Positions 32,774 to 41,263 are shown, numbered from the stretch's first letter. The stretch is 64,000 bases of DNA from Bradyrhizobium aeschynomenes (GCF_013178945.1 NZ_JABFDM010000005.1:353341-417340); one strand, 5' to 3'. Notes: generated from the letters alone by a model not told the origin. Made by a program: numbers and translations.

Positions 32774-33964
32774 TCAGGCGTTCAGTCCATTTCTCATCGC
32801 ATCCGCGAACTGTCTCAGGGTGTAGGCACTGGGGATCTCGTCGGCCTTCCAGAGAAAACCGCCGGCCAGCGGGTGACGCTTGCTCCAATACGCAAACTTC
32901 TCACGTGCCTTCTCAGGTGTCTCCGCGCCGTAATTGATGCCGACCCCGGGAAAGACGAAGCTCTCCGCGTGGAAGCCGGGCGCCATCTTCCGTTCGATGG
33001 CATCGACCCAATCCTGGGGGTTGTTGCCTCCCCCGCCAGAGTAGCACTGCAGGTTGAATTCCGCGACGATCTGAGGATCCCGTTCGTGAACCTCCTGCAG
33101 GCTATCGCACCAGAAACTCGGATCGGTGTAGGTGCAGAAAGTGACCTGGTAGCCGAGCACACCCAGCATGCGGCTGAATGCGACAGTCGTTGGCGTGTCG
33201 TAGAGGCTCTCATTATCGAGATCGATGCCGTCGACTGCAGGCATTGCGGCCTTGAGAGCGCGGAAGTTTTCGTAGAGCGGGGTGCCGGGTCCTGTCTGTG
33301 GCTCGCCGGGGCCGTCGGCCCAGATCAAGTTCTGAATGTTGCTGAAAGTGCCCTCACCCCAGAGCGAGAACAGAATTCGTCTGACCGAAGATGTCGGGCC
33401 CTTGAGCGCGTGAAGGCGTTCGGCCCATTTGAGGTCGCCAACATACTTGCCGCCTTTGACGACCGTTCCCTCGTTGAAGATGCTGCCGTCGGCTTCGACG
33501 TGAAACGCCCAGGCGATCACCGTGTTGAAGTTCGACGACATGAGCGGCTCGATCCCTCCCGACGACTGATAGAACGGGCCGGGAACGTAGATCGCCAGCG
33601 TCTTGTACGCGTTCTTGAGGATGCCGTTGTCGTTCCAGAGATCCGCAGCCGGCACGTGGGTCAGATCGAAGGTGGCATCGATGTAGCTGCCATCGATCTT
33701 TTCGGCCTGGCAGGCCAACGTCACGTGAATATCCTTGCAGGTGAGCTTGTAGCTTCCTGCTGGAATGAAGCCTGTCGGAGGGGCGCTCTCGGGGGCCGGC
33801 TTGAGGACCCCGTTCTCATTGAGAAGCTGAACGTCTTCAGCGTTTGTCAGATCGAAGCTCGCCGGGACCCAATCGTCTCCGGCTGACCAGGCCTGGCAGG
33901 TCAGCTTCACGGTGATCTGGAAACATGAGCGAACGTAACTCCCGTTCGGAACAAAACTGCCCAT
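32774..33964 (-). CDS. Cyanovirin-N (CVNH) lectin fused to a GH18-like glycosidase
   Basis: About 396 residues. Residues 1-110 are two tandem repeats of CVNH type: SYVRSCFQITVKLTCQA, then ASFDLTNAEDVQLLNENGVL, and SYKLTCKDIHVTLACQA, then ATFDLTHVPAADLWNDNGIL. Each has a Cys pair and the Asp-Leu strand. Residues 130-396 resemble a GH18 barrel. Asp245, Asp248, Asp250 and Glu252 form the DxxDxDxE catalytic signature (VDGIDLDNES). An internal FHAESFVFPGVGINYG and a C-terminal AGGFLWKADEIP fit the barrel. GH18 enzymes cleave chitin or GlcNAc linkages. No signal peptide is evident. The ATG at 33964 is the most conservative start; two in-frame ATGs lie at 33976 and 34003. Confidence 0.72.
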   Translation of the reverse strand: MGSFVPNGSYVRSCFQITVKLTCQAWSAGDDWVPASFDLTNAEDVQLLNENGVLKPAPESAPPTGFIPAGSYKLTCKDIHVTLACQAEKIDGSYIDATFDLTHVPAADLWNDNGILKNAYKTLAIYVPGPFYQSSGGIEPLMSSNFNTVIAWAFHVEADGSIFNEGTVVKGGKYVGDLKWAERLHALKGPTSSVRRILFSLWGEGTFSNIQNLIWADGPGEPQTGPGTPLYENFRALKAAMPAVDGIDLDNESLYDTPTTVAFSRMLGVLGYQVTFCTYTDPSFWCDSLQEVHERDPQIVAEFNLQCYSGGGGNNPQDWVDAIERKMAPGFHAESFVFPGVGINYGAETPEKAREKFAYWSKRHPLAGGFLWKADEIPSAYTLRQFADAMRNGLNA

Positions 33965-34448
33965 TGTCTTCACCATTCGTTTGAGAACAAAAATTGCGTG
34001 CATGAAAAGCAGGCGGCTCGGTTCGGGAAAGGCCGTGAATGTGAACGGCTGCTTTCGCGACGCCAGAAGTGTTCAGGGCCAGAGCTGATGATCGCGTTTC
34101 GAACGGTCGAGCAACTCAACTATTGAATGACTCAATTGCGAGCGACATCGGCTCGAAACGAACACGGCCTCCGGCAGGGGAGCTACCGGAGGCCGCGTAT
34201 ACATCACCCGCCGCGCCTAGGTTCGCATTGGGCAATGTGGGAGCTCGTTTCCGGAGAGAGGCGGCGGCTGCGGGCCCCGTGATCTCGGGGCGTGATCTCG
34301 CGCTCGGCCAATCCTCGTCCGACCCTCCTGAGGTCAGGAGGGATTCTTGTCGCGTTTCGTCGTCCTCGTTGTCGGTTGCCGACTTGCTCGCCGGCGGCCT
34401 GGTTGAGCGACCGGGCGGGTCTCCGCCCGGTGCGTCGTGGTGTTCGCC
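33965..34448. other. Intergenic region with three strong hairpins
   Basis: No gene supported. Hairpins: 34165-34195 (10-bp arms CGGCCTCCGG), 34323-34342 (9-bp arms around GG) and 34411-34430 (8-bp arms CCGGGCGG around GTCT). The last lies 19 nt beyond the flgH stop and is a likely end of the flgF-G-A-H transcript. The stretch 34090-34160 is locally AT-richer than its surroundings. Confidence 0.5.
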
Positions 34449-35228
34449 TTAGAACGGCAGCAGGATGTCCATGACCTGCTGGCCGTAGCGCGGCTGCTGG
34501 ACGTCGGTGATCTGGCCGCGGCCACCATAGGAGATGCGGGCCTGGGCGATCTTGGTGGAGTCGATCGTGTTGTCGCTCTGGATATCCTCCGGACGCACGA
34601 TGCCGGCGACGATCAGCTCTCGGATCTCGTAGTTGACCCGGATCTCCTGCTTGCCCTCGACGACCAGATTGCCGTTCGGCAGCACCTGGGTCACGACCGC
34701 AGCGACGCTGGTGGTCAAGGATTCCGAGCGCTGAATGGTGCCCTTGCCGTCGGATGACGAGGTGCCGTCGGCGGTCAGGATGCGGCCGGGCAGCACCTTC
34801 TGCGCCTGGGCGCCGAGCGTCTGCGAGCCGATGAAGTCGGTGATCCCCGAATCTTCCTTGTTGGTGCGGCTGCGCTGGGTCTCGTTGGCGAAGTTGGCCT
34901 TGTCGGAGATGCTGACGGTAACGGTCAGGAGGTCGCCGACCTGGTGGGCGCGCTGGTCCTTGAAGAAGGCGCGCGAGCCATTGCGCCACAGCGAGTTCGG
35001 CGCATAGGACACCGCCTCCGGCTTCGGCATCGGCATCTGCACCGGCTTGTAGCCGGGCTGCGTGGTCGGATTGTCGATCTCGGTCAGCTTCGGCCGCTCG
35101 CCAATCTGGCTGAGCCGATCGATCGAGGAGCAGCCGCCCGCGACCGACAGCACCGCGAAGGACACCGAGATCAGCGCGACCCGCCGCAGACCCGAAACAC
35201 CCTGACCATCGAACTTGAACTTGGACAT
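34449..35228 (-). CDS. flgH: Flagellar L-ring protein FlgH
   Basis: A 259-residue outer-membrane L-ring subunit. The N-terminal signal peptide ends in a lipobox-like AGGC with the lipidated Cys at about residue 33. The family blocks LWRNGSRAFFKDQRAHQVGDLLTV and VVEGKQEIRVNYEIRELIVAGIVRPEDI are clear, and the C-terminus GRGQITDVQQPRYGQQVMDILLPF is typical. It is the last gene of flgF-flgG-flgA-flgH, starting 5 nt after flgA. The P-ring gene flgI is 9 kb away. Confidence 0.95.
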   Translation of the reverse strand: MSKFKFDGQGVSGLRRVALISVSFAVLSVAGGCSSIDRLSQIGERPKLTEIDNPTTQPGYKPVQMPMPKPEAVSYAPNSLWRNGSRAFFKDQRAHQVGDLLTVTVSISDKANFANETQRSRTNKEDSGITDFIGSQTLGAQAQKVLPGRILTADGTSSSDGKGTIQRSESLTTSVAAVVTQVLPNGNLVVEGKQEIRVNYEIRELIVAGIVRPEDIQSDNTIDSTKIAQARISYGGRGQITDVQQPRYGQQVMDILLPF

Positions 35229-35233
35229 GAAAC

Positions 35234-36295
35234 TTACTCGGCTTTCGGGGTGGCGGAGGAGGGCAGGCGGCTGGCGACGGAGACCGGCGCCGGAATCTCG
35301 GCTTCGGAGGTCTGCAGAGGTTTGGCGACGGCGATGTCGACGGAGACCTGGCCGCGGCCCGAGACACGGCCGGTCACGGTGCGCTTGGACTGCAGGTTGA
35401 GCACGCTGACGACGTCGCCCTCGGTGCCGGATTCCAGCGCCTTGCCGCGCGTGGTGAGATAGATGCCGGCGGTCTGATAGATCAGCGTGACGGCCTGGTC
35501 GCGCTGCACGAGGTCCGGCTTGGCGAGATCGGTGGCCTTCAGCGGCTGGCCGGCGCGGACCGGTCGGCGCATCTGCATGCCCACCGCCAGCTCGCGCGAG
35601 GCGGGCTCGGCGCCGCCGAGGTCGGCGCGCGGCCGCCGCTCGGTCTGCAGGTCGCCGGATCGGATCATCTCGTTGCGATCCATGTTGCGGGTCAGCACCA
35701 CCGCCTCGACAGTCTCGATCGCCGTGCCCGTGTAGCGCAGCTTGGTCGGGCTCGTTCCGTTGGCATGGCCGAGCTCGAAGCTGATGTCGAAGCGGCCGCT
35801 GCGCGGATCGAAGCGGACATTGGTCGGCGCCAGCGTGCCCGATGTGGACGCGTCGAATTTGAGGTCCTGCACCGGCTGGTCGAAGCTGACGTTGAGGCTT
35901 GCGGCGTCGCCGAGCCCGTTGCGGTGGTCGAGCGCCTGGGCCACCGCGGCGCTGATCTCCTTGGCATCGATGGCGCGGGCGAGCCGCGTCACCGCGACCT
36001 CCTTGATGTCGCGGACATCGACGCCGATGACCTGGTGGCTGCGCAGCGCCGCGACCACCTGTGCAGCCGGCAGCACGCCGGTGGTGCCGAGATCGGGCGC
36101 GCGGTAGACGGCGACGTTGGCGGCGACGCCGGCGTTTTCGATCAGGTCGCCGACGCGCACGATCTCGCCGGTGACGTTGACGGCCGCGCGCAGCACGGGC
36201 GCCTTGATCTGGTCGTCGGCCTCGCCGGCGAAGGCCGACAGCGCGGTCGAGGCGAGCAGGGCGGCAGCAAGCAGGAAGGGACGGGTGCGGGTCAT
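35234..36295 (-). CDS. flgA: P-ring assembly chaperone FlgA
   Basis: A 353-residue periplasmic protein, longer than enteric FlgA (about 220) as in other Rhizobiales. A signal peptide (residues 1-23, ending SAFAGEADD) is followed by an extra N-terminal domain and then the SAF domain (NMDRNEMIRSGDLQTERRPRADLGG, then LAVGMQMRRPVRAGQPLKATDLAKP). The final TRGKALESGTEGDVVSVLNLQSKRTVTGRVSGRGQV is the FlgA C-terminal signature. FlgA helps FlgI polymerise into the P ring. It sits between flgG (22 nt) and flgH (5 nt). Confidence 0.93.
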   Translation of the reverse strand: MTRTRPFLLAAALLASTALSAFAGEADDQIKAPVLRAAVNVTGEIVRVGDLIENAGVAANVAVYRAPDLGTTGVLPAAQVVAALRSHQVIGVDVRDIKEVAVTRLARAIDAKEISAAVAQALDHRNGLGDAASLNVSFDQPVQDLKFDASTSGTLAPTNVRFDPRSGRFDISFELGHANGTSPTKLRYTGTAIETVEAVVLTRNMDRNEMIRSGDLQTERRPRADLGGAEPASRELAVGMQMRRPVRAGQPLKATDLAKPDLVQRDQAVTLIYQTAGIYLTTRGKALESGTEGDVVSVLNLQSKRTVTGRVSGRGQVSVDIAVAKPLQTSEAEIPAPVSVASRLPSSATPKAE

Positions 36296-36317
36296 CGTCG
36301 TGATCTCCCCTCAGGCC

Positions 36318-37106
36318 TCAGCGGAACAGCGCGGTCGTGGACTGCATCATCTGGTCGGCGGCGGAGATGACCTTGGCGTTCATCTCATAGGCGCGCTGGG
36401 CGGCGATCAGCTCGCTCATCTCGCTGACGACGTCGACGTTGGCCTGCTCGAGGCTGCCCTGGGTGATGCTGCCGTAGCCTTCCTGGTTGGCGACGCCATC
36501 CTGCGGCGCGCCGGAGGAGGGCGTGTCGGTGAACTGGTTGTTGCCGACCGGCTGCAGGCCGGCCTTGTTGATGAAGCGGGTGACCTGGATCTGGCCGATG
36601 ATGTTCGAGGTGGTCGAGCCCGGCAGCGTCACCGAGACCTGGCCCTGGGCGTTGACCGTGATGCCCGAGGCGTTGTTCGGGATCGTGATGGTCGGCTGCA
36701 CCGGGTTGCCCTGGGCGGTGACGATGCGGCCCTGGTTGTCCATCTGGAAGGTGCCGTCGCGGGTGTACTGATAGGTGCCGTCCGGCATCAGGACCTTGAA
36801 GAAGCCTTCGCCCGAGATCGCGAGGTCGAGATCGTTGCCGGTCTGCGACAGCGTGCCTTGCGTCATGGAGCGCGGCGTGCCGACGGTCTTGACGCCGCCG
36901 CCGATGTCGATGCCGACCGGCAGGATCGTGCCCTGGTCCGAGGACTGCGCGCCGACCCGGCGCATGTGCTCGTAGATCAGGTCCTGGAATGCCGCCGTCT
37001 GCTTCTTGAAGCCGGTCGTGCGGAGGTTGGCGATGTTGTTGGAGATCACCTGAACGTTGAGTTCCTGTGCCGCCATTCCGGTCGCAGCGGTATGAAGCGC
37101 CTGCAT
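36318..37106 (-). CDS. flgG: Flagellar distal rod protein FlgG
   Basis: A 262-residue rod protein with standard length. N-terminal MQALHTAATGMAAQELNVQVISNNIANLRTTGFKKQ is the rod/hook signature, the centre reads GEGFFKVLMPDGTYQYTRDGTFQMDNQGRIV, and the C-terminus EMSELIAAQRAYEMNAKVISAADQMMQ is diagnostic for FlgG. A 28-nt gap separates it from flgF. AAGGAGACGTGAC lies before the ATG. Confidence 0.96.
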   Translation of the reverse strand: MQALHTAATGMAAQELNVQVISNNIANLRTTGFKKQTAAFQDLIYEHMRRVGAQSSDQGTILPVGIDIGGGVKTVGTPRSMTQGTLSQTGNDLDLAISGEGFFKVLMPDGTYQYTRDGTFQMDNQGRIVTAQGNPVQPTITIPNNASGITVNAQGQVSVTLPGSTTSNIIGQIQVTRFINKAGLQPVGNNQFTDTPSSGAPQDGVANQEGYGSITQGSLEQANVDVVSEMSELIAAQRAYEMNAKVISAADQMMQSTTALFR

Positions 37107-37134
37107 GTCACGTCTCCTTCAAAGTCTGTCGTGG

Positions 37135-37899
37135 TCAGGCCGGAACGTCGGCGAGTTTCTCGATCGCGTTCTTGCGCAGGTCGCTCTGGACCTGGAGCAT
37201 GTTGGCGACCTGGGTGTAGGCACGCATCACTTCGACCATCTTGCTCATCTCGCCGACCGCGCTCACGTTCGACTTCTCGATGTAGCCCTGCTGCACGGTG
37301 GACTTGATGTCCTGCTGCGGGATGGCGCCGCCGACGGCGGCGTAGAGGTTGTTGCCCTGCTTCTGCGCCTGTTGCGGGTCGGCGAAGTTGACGAGGCGCA
37401 GCTTGCCGCGGATCGAGTCGGTGCGGTTGACGCCCTCGACCACCGTCACGGTGCCGTCGGGCGAGATGTTGATGTCGTGGTCGGTCGGCTGGAACACGAT
37501 CGGACCGCCGGTGCCGAGCACCAGGTCACCTGCGGCCGTGACGAGCTGGCCGAGATTGTTCATGTGCAGGTTGCCGTCGCGGGTGTAGCGCTCGCCGGCT
37601 GCAGTCTGCACCGTCAGGAAGCCGTCTCCCGTGACGGCGACGTCGAGCGCATTGCCGGTGCGCTGCATCGAGCCCTGCGAGAAGTCGCGATAGGTGCCGC
37701 GGTCCTGGACGTAGGCGACCTTGCGGGCGGCGCCCGGAAAATTGTCTTCATGCGCGCCGGAGGAGAGATACTCCTCGAACAGCTGCTGATCGGCCTTGAA
37801 GCCGTTGGTGTTGACGTTGGCAACGTTGTTGGCAACGACGTCGAGTTGCCGCTCCAGCACCATCTGCCGCGACAATCCGATGAGAAGCGCATTCTCCAC
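37135..37899 (-). CDS. flgF: Flagellar proximal rod protein FlgF
   Basis: A 254-residue rod protein: VENALLIGLSRQMVLERQLDVVANNVANVNTNGFK at the N-terminus and VGEMSKMVEVMRAYTQVANMLQ near the C-terminus. The GTG at 37899 is chosen because AGGGGAGA precedes it; the longer in-frame ATG at 38031 would lie over the sigma-54 promoter and translate an Arg-rich non-conserved tail. It is the first gene of flgF-flgG-flgA-flgH. Confidence 0.94.
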   Translation of the reverse strand: MENALLIGLSRQMVLERQLDVVANNVANVNTNGFKADQQLFEEYLSSGAHEDNFPGAARKVAYVQDRGTYRDFSQGSMQRTGNALDVAVTGDGFLTVQTAAGERYTRDGNLHMNNLGQLVTAAGDLVLGTGGPIVFQPTDHDINISPDGTVTVVEGVNRTDSIRGKLRLVNFADPQQAQKQGNNLYAAVGGAIPQQDIKSTVQQGYIEKSNVSAVGEMSKMVEVMRAYTQVANMLQVQSDLRKNAIEKLADVPA

Positions 37900-38015
37900 C
37901 GGTCGATCTCCCCTCTTAACGAATCCCGCAGCCGATGCCTCTCCCAAGGCGGTCTGAAGCGGGTCTTCTGTGAACCGTTCGGCTCTCCCAAGCCGGCGGG
38001 TTCGCAAGGGGTACA

Positions 38016-38030
38016 GCGAAAGCCGTGCCA
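38016..38030 (-). promoter_or_regulatory. Sigma-54-like promoter of flgF
   Basis: On the minus strand TTGGCAC, five bases, TCGC: GG-N10-GC with a perfect -24 and an off-consensus -12. It lies about 117 nt before the flgF GTG. The rest of 37900-38276 has no gene. Confidence 0.6.
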
Positions 38031-38091
38031 ACTCGAAAACGATATATATATCAACGAGTTGAATTTATGGCCGGGTCCGAAACACCCGGCA

Positions 38092-38108
38092 ATAACGTCT
38101 CGCTAACC
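38092..38108 (+). promoter_or_regulatory. Degenerate CtrA-like box in the flgF-fliL region
   Basis: ATAA-N7-CTAACC, two mismatches from consensus. Confidence 0.35.
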
Positions 38109-38115
38109 ATATTTG

Positions 38116-38132
38116 CCCGGCAAGATTTTCCC
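38116..38132. promoter_or_regulatory. Half-dyad related to the flgE and flgI enhancer
   Basis: CCCGGCAAGA (38116-38125) matches exactly the left part of the flgE dyad (5597-5606); the right arm is degenerate. It lies about 87 bp upstream of the flgF -24 element. Confidence 0.4.
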
Positions 38133-38147
38133 ACCTCCCCAACAAAA

Positions 38148-38164
38148 GAAAGCTTCCGTTAACC
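38148..38164 (+). promoter_or_regulatory. CtrA-like site upstream of fliL
   Basis: GAAA-N7-TTAACC: a perfect 3' half-site with a poor 5' half, 112 nt before the fliL ATG. Confidence 0.4.
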
Positions 38165-38276
38165 ATTGTTACCGTAGCGTTGCCTCAACGAAGCGCAGAT
38201 GCGCTGGGAGCGTTAGTTTCGCGTCATCAAGCTTTCTGGCGGCATCGGTTCGACTGTCCTAGAGGATCCGAAGGCC

Positions 38277-38771
38277 ATGGCTGAGAATGAAGGCGGAGCA
38301 GGCGAAGGCGAGGAGCAACTCGGCTCGCCGAAGAGCAAGCTCAAGCTGATCATCATGGTCGTCGGTGCGTTGGCGCTGCTCGGAGTCGGCGGCGCGGCCT
38401 ATTTCTTTTTCTTCAGCCACAAGGCCGACGAGCATCACGCCGAGGCGGCGCCGCCGCCGAAGCCGCCGGCCTTCGTCGAGGTGCCCGACCTGCTGGTCAA
38501 CTTGGTCGGCAATCCCGGTGACCGCGTCCAATATCTGAAAGTGAAGATCGTGCTCGAGGTGAAGGAAGAGAAGCAGATCGAGGCGATCAAGCCGACCCTG
38601 CCGCGCGTCACCGACATCTTCCAGACCTATTTGCGCGAGCTCCGGCCGAGCGACCTCAACGGCTCGGCGGGCCTGTTCCGGCTCAAGGAGGAGCTCACCA
38701 AGCGGGTCAACGTCGCGCTGGCGCCCAACCAGGTCAACGCGGTGTTGTTCAAGGAAATCGTGGTCCAGTAA
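38277..38771 (+). CDS. fliL: Flagellar basal body-associated protein FliL
   Basis: A 164-residue inner-membrane protein. A cytoplasmic acidic N-terminus is followed by one transmembrane helix (about 20-42; LIIMVVGALALLGVGGAAYFFFF). The periplasmic domain contains FVEVPDLLVNLVGNPGDRVQYLKVKIVLEV and ends in RVNVALAPNQVNAVLFKEIVVQ, the FliL signature. FliL rings surround the stator and support torque. It heads fliL-fliM-DUF6468-motE-like, with fliM 20 nt downstream. Confidence 0.94.
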   Translation: MAENEGGAGEGEEQLGSPKSKLKLIIMVVGALALLGVGGAAYFFFFSHKADEHHAEAAPPPKPPAFVEVPDLLVNLVGNPGDRVQYLKVKIVLEVKEEKQIEAIKPTLPRVTDIFQTYLRELRPSDLNGSAGLFRLKEELTKRVNVALAPNQVNAVLFKEIVVQ

Positions 38772-38791
38772 GGCAAAGAAGCTCAACGATC

Positions 38792-39994
38792 ATGGCGGGC
38801 AACGATCAAGTCGACCAAGATGCGATAGCCGCGCAATGGGAGGCCTCGCTCGATTCGGAGGATCCCACAGAGGCCGCGGAAGCCGCAGCAGCCAATGAAC
38901 TCACGGAATCGATGGCCCTGCAATGGGCCGCGATGGTCGAGGACGGCAGCCGCGATTTCGGCGCCACCAAGAACGGCGGCGAGCGGGTGCTGTCGCAGGA
39001 GGAGATCGACAATCTCCTCGGCTTCACCGCCGGCGAGGTCAATCTCGACGACCATTCCGGCATTCGCGCCATCATCGATTCGGCGATGGTGTCCTACGAG
39101 CGCCTGCCGATGCTCGAAATCGTCTTCGACCGCCTGGTGCGGCTGATGACGACCTCTCTGCGCAATTTCACCTCGGACAACGTCGAAGTCTCGCTCGACC
39201 GCATCACCTCGGTCCGCTTCGGCGACTACATGAACTCGATTCCGCTGCCGGCCGTGCTCAGCGTCTTCAAGGCGGAGGAGTGGGAGAATTTCGGGCTCGC
39301 CACCGTCGATTCGACGCTGATCTATTCGATCATCGACGTGCTGCTCGGCGGCCGCCGCGGCAACACCCAGCTGCGCGTCGAGGGCCGCCCCTACACGACC
39401 ATCGAGACCAACCTGGTCAAGCGCCTGATCGAGGTGGTGCTGGCCGATGCCGAGCAGGCGTTCCGGCCGCTCTCGCCGGTGCGCTTCACGATCGACCGGC
39501 TCGAGACCAATCCGCGTTTCGCCGCGATCAGCCGGCCCGCCAATGCCGCGATCCTCGTGAAACTCCGGATCGACATGGAGGACCGCGGCGGCAATATCGA
39601 GTTGTTGCTGCCCTATGCGACCATCGAGCCGATCCGGCCCGTGCTGTTGCAGATGTTCATGGGTGAGAAGTTCGGCCGCGATCCCGTCTGGGAAGGCCAC
39701 TTCGCCACCGAGATCACCAAGGCCGAGATCGCCGTCGATGCCGTGCTCTACGAGGCCGACGTGCCGCTGAAGCAGCTGATGAAGCTGAAGGTCGGCGACA
39801 CCCTGCCGCTCGACATCAGGCCCGATGCGCTGGTCGCGGTCCGCTGCGGCAGCACCATGCTGACGGAAGGACGCATGGGTCGCGTCGGCGACCGCGTCGC
39901 GATCCGTGTCACCAAGAATTTGCGCAAGCCGAATACGACGCTTGCGATGTTCGAAGGCTCCGAAGGCCAGAACAAGTTGATGGAGGCCCAATGA
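38792..39994 (+). CDS. fliM: Flagellar motor switch protein FliM
   Basis: A 400-residue switch protein. It has a long acidic N-terminus, then the switch start LSQEEIDNLLGF (the conserved LSQxEIDxLL). The CheC-like middle domain follows (TSLRNFTSDNVEVSLDRITSVRFGDYMNSIP) and the SpoA-like C-terminal domain ends it (LMKLKVGDTLPLDIRPDALVAVRCGSTMLTEGRMG). The usual CheY-binding N-terminal peptide is not obvious; the first ~65 residues are acidic and divergent. Its stop overlaps the next start (ATGA). Confidence 0.95.
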   Translation: MAGNDQVDQDAIAAQWEASLDSEDPTEAAEAAAANELTESMALQWAAMVEDGSRDFGATKNGGERVLSQEEIDNLLGFTAGEVNLDDHSGIRAIIDSAMVSYERLPMLEIVFDRLVRLMTTSLRNFTSDNVEVSLDRITSVRFGDYMNSIPLPAVLSVFKAEEWENFGLATVDSTLIYSIIDVLLGGRRGNTQLRVEGRPYTTIETNLVKRLIEVVLADAEQAFRPLSPVRFTIDRLETNPRFAAISRPANAAILVKLRIDMEDRGGNIELLLPYATIEPIRPVLLQMFMGEKFGRDPVWEGHFATEITKAEIAVDAVLYEADVPLKQLMKLKVGDTLPLDIRPDALVAVRCGSTMLTEGRMGRVGDRVAIRVTKNLRKPNTTLAMFEGSEGQNKLMEAQ

Positions 39995-40470
39995 ACCATT
40001 CCCTCGGATTGATCATCGAAAGCCTGGTGGCGGTCCTTCTGGTGCTGACCATCGGCTATTGCATGCTGCTGAACTCCAGGCTGAAGCGGCTGAAGGCCGA
40101 CGAGCATTCGCTGAAGGCCGTGATCGCGGAGCTGATCACCGCGACCGAGATCGCCGAGCGCGCGATCGGCGGCCTCAAGCTCGCGGTGCGCGACGTCAAC
40201 GACAATCTCGGCAATCAGCTCGCTGCGGCGACGCAGATGTCCGATCAGCTCAGGAAGCAGCTCGCCGAGAGCGATGGCGTGGTGCGCCGGCTGTCGCGGA
40301 TCGCGAGCGCTGCGCGGCCCATCACCTCGCCTGACGCCGTGCCCGAGCCGGCGGCCGCGCCTGCGCCGGCCGCGATGGCCGAGCCGGTGCGCGTCTCCGG
40401 CGCCAAGGCGGTTGCCGCCGCGGCCCAGGCATTCTCTGAACGTCGAAGGACCGGTGGCCTTGCCGCATGA
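39991..40470 (+). CDS. DUF6468-type flagellar-operon protein
   Basis: A 159-residue protein. One N-terminal membrane helix (about 6-28; GLIIESLVAVLLVLTIGYCM) is followed by a basic stretch and a long coiled-coil region (LKAVIAELITATEIAERAIGGLKLAVRDVNDNLGNQL). The C-terminal tail is Pro/Ala-rich. This matches a small family found between fliM and the MotE-like gene in Rhizobiales; its function is not established. It overlaps fliM and the MotE-like gene by 4 nt each, so it is translated with them and is probably a motor accessory factor. Confidence 0.75.
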   Translation: MNHSLGLIIESLVAVLLVLTIGYCMLLNSRLKRLKADEHSLKAVIAELITATEIAERAIGGLKLAVRDVNDNLGNQLAAATQMSDQLRKQLAESDGVVRRLSRIASAARPITSPDAVPEPAAAPAPAAMAEPVRVSGAKAVAAAAQAFSERRRTGGLAA

Positions 40471-41237
40471 ATGCGTTCCGTAACATCCGCGTCATTCCCG
40501 TCGTCCTGATCGCGGTGGCTTGCCTCGCGGTCCTGAAGGTGGCCGGCCTCGTGATCGATGGCGGCTACGTGTTCGACTATGATCCGCAATCCTCGAAGCG
40601 GTCCTGGGCCCAGGAGAACCTCGGCTATCCGGGACGTGAGGACAATGACATCGTCACTGGCTCGACCCACGGCGCGCCGAAGGAGAAGAAGGAGGAGGCG
40701 CCGAAGCCTGCCGCTCCCGACACCAAGCCCGACGGCATCGTGATCAAGCCGGAGGAGAACCAGCAGCAGGTCTCCCCGACGGAGAAGGCAATCCTCGAGC
40801 GGTTGCAGTCGCGCCGCCAGGAGCTCGAGGCGCGCCAGCGCGAGATCGACATCCGCGAGAGCCTGTTGCGCGCCGCCGAGCAGCGCATCCAGTCGAAGAC
40901 CGAGGAGATGAAGGCGATCGAGGGTCGTATCTCCGGCGCGCAAGCCGCCAAGGCCGAAGCCGACAACGCCCGCTTCAAGAGCATCGTCACAATGTATGAG
41001 GGCATGAAGCCCAAGGACGCCGCCAAGGTGTTCGACCGGCTCGACATGTCCGTCCTGATCGAGATCGCCTCGCAGATCGCGCCGCGGAAAATGTCCGACA
41101 TTCTCGGCCTGATGACGCCGGAGGCGGCGGAGCGTCTCACCGTCGAGCTCGCCCGCCGGGCTGGCGCCGACCGGCCGGAAGCCAGCGCCGAGCTGCCGAA
41201 GATCGAGGGCAAGATCGTGCCTGTGAAAAGCAATTGA
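40467..41237 (+). CDS. MotE-like flagellar protein with MgtE_N-type domain
   Basis: A 256-residue exported or anchored protein. An N-terminal hydrophobic segment (about 9-28; VIPVVLIAVACLAVLKVAGL) is followed by a Pro/Lys/Glu-rich linker, then a long coiled coil (about 105-165; ILERLQSRRQELEARQREIDIRES). The C-terminal domain (about 172-240) is YEGMKPKDAAKVFDRLDMSVLIEIASQIAPRKMSDILGLM, similar to MgtE_N and the FliG middle domain. In Sinorhizobium MotE chaperones MotC in the periplasm and stabilises the stator. The ATG overlaps the preceding gene by 4 nt. Confidence 0.8.
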   Translation: MNAFRNIRVIPVVLIAVACLAVLKVAGLVIDGGYVFDYDPQSSKRSWAQENLGYPGREDNDIVTGSTHGAPKEKKEEAPKPAAPDTKPDGIVIKPEENQQQVSPTEKAILERLQSRRQELEARQREIDIRESLLRAAEQRIQSKTEEMKAIEGRISGAQAAKAEADNARFKSIVTMYEGMKPKDAAKVFDRLDMSVLIEIASQIAPRKMSDILGLMTPEAAERLTVELARRAGADRPEASAELPKIEGKIVPVKSN

Positions 41238-41246
41238 GCCGCATGT

Positions 41247-41263
41247 TTAATGCCCCCTTAAAC
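41247..41263 (+). promoter_or_regulatory. CtrA-like box upstream of the TPR gene
   Basis: TTAA-N7-TTAAAC, one mismatch from the 6-base right half, with both TTAA cores exact. It lies 78 nt before the ATG of the TPR gene, in the 104-nt gap after the MotE-like gene. Confidence 0.6.

Noticed and set aside
38041..38052. GATATATATATC as a promoter
   Set aside because: A short AT palindrome without a matching -35; the sigma-54 and CtrA-like elements explain the region better.
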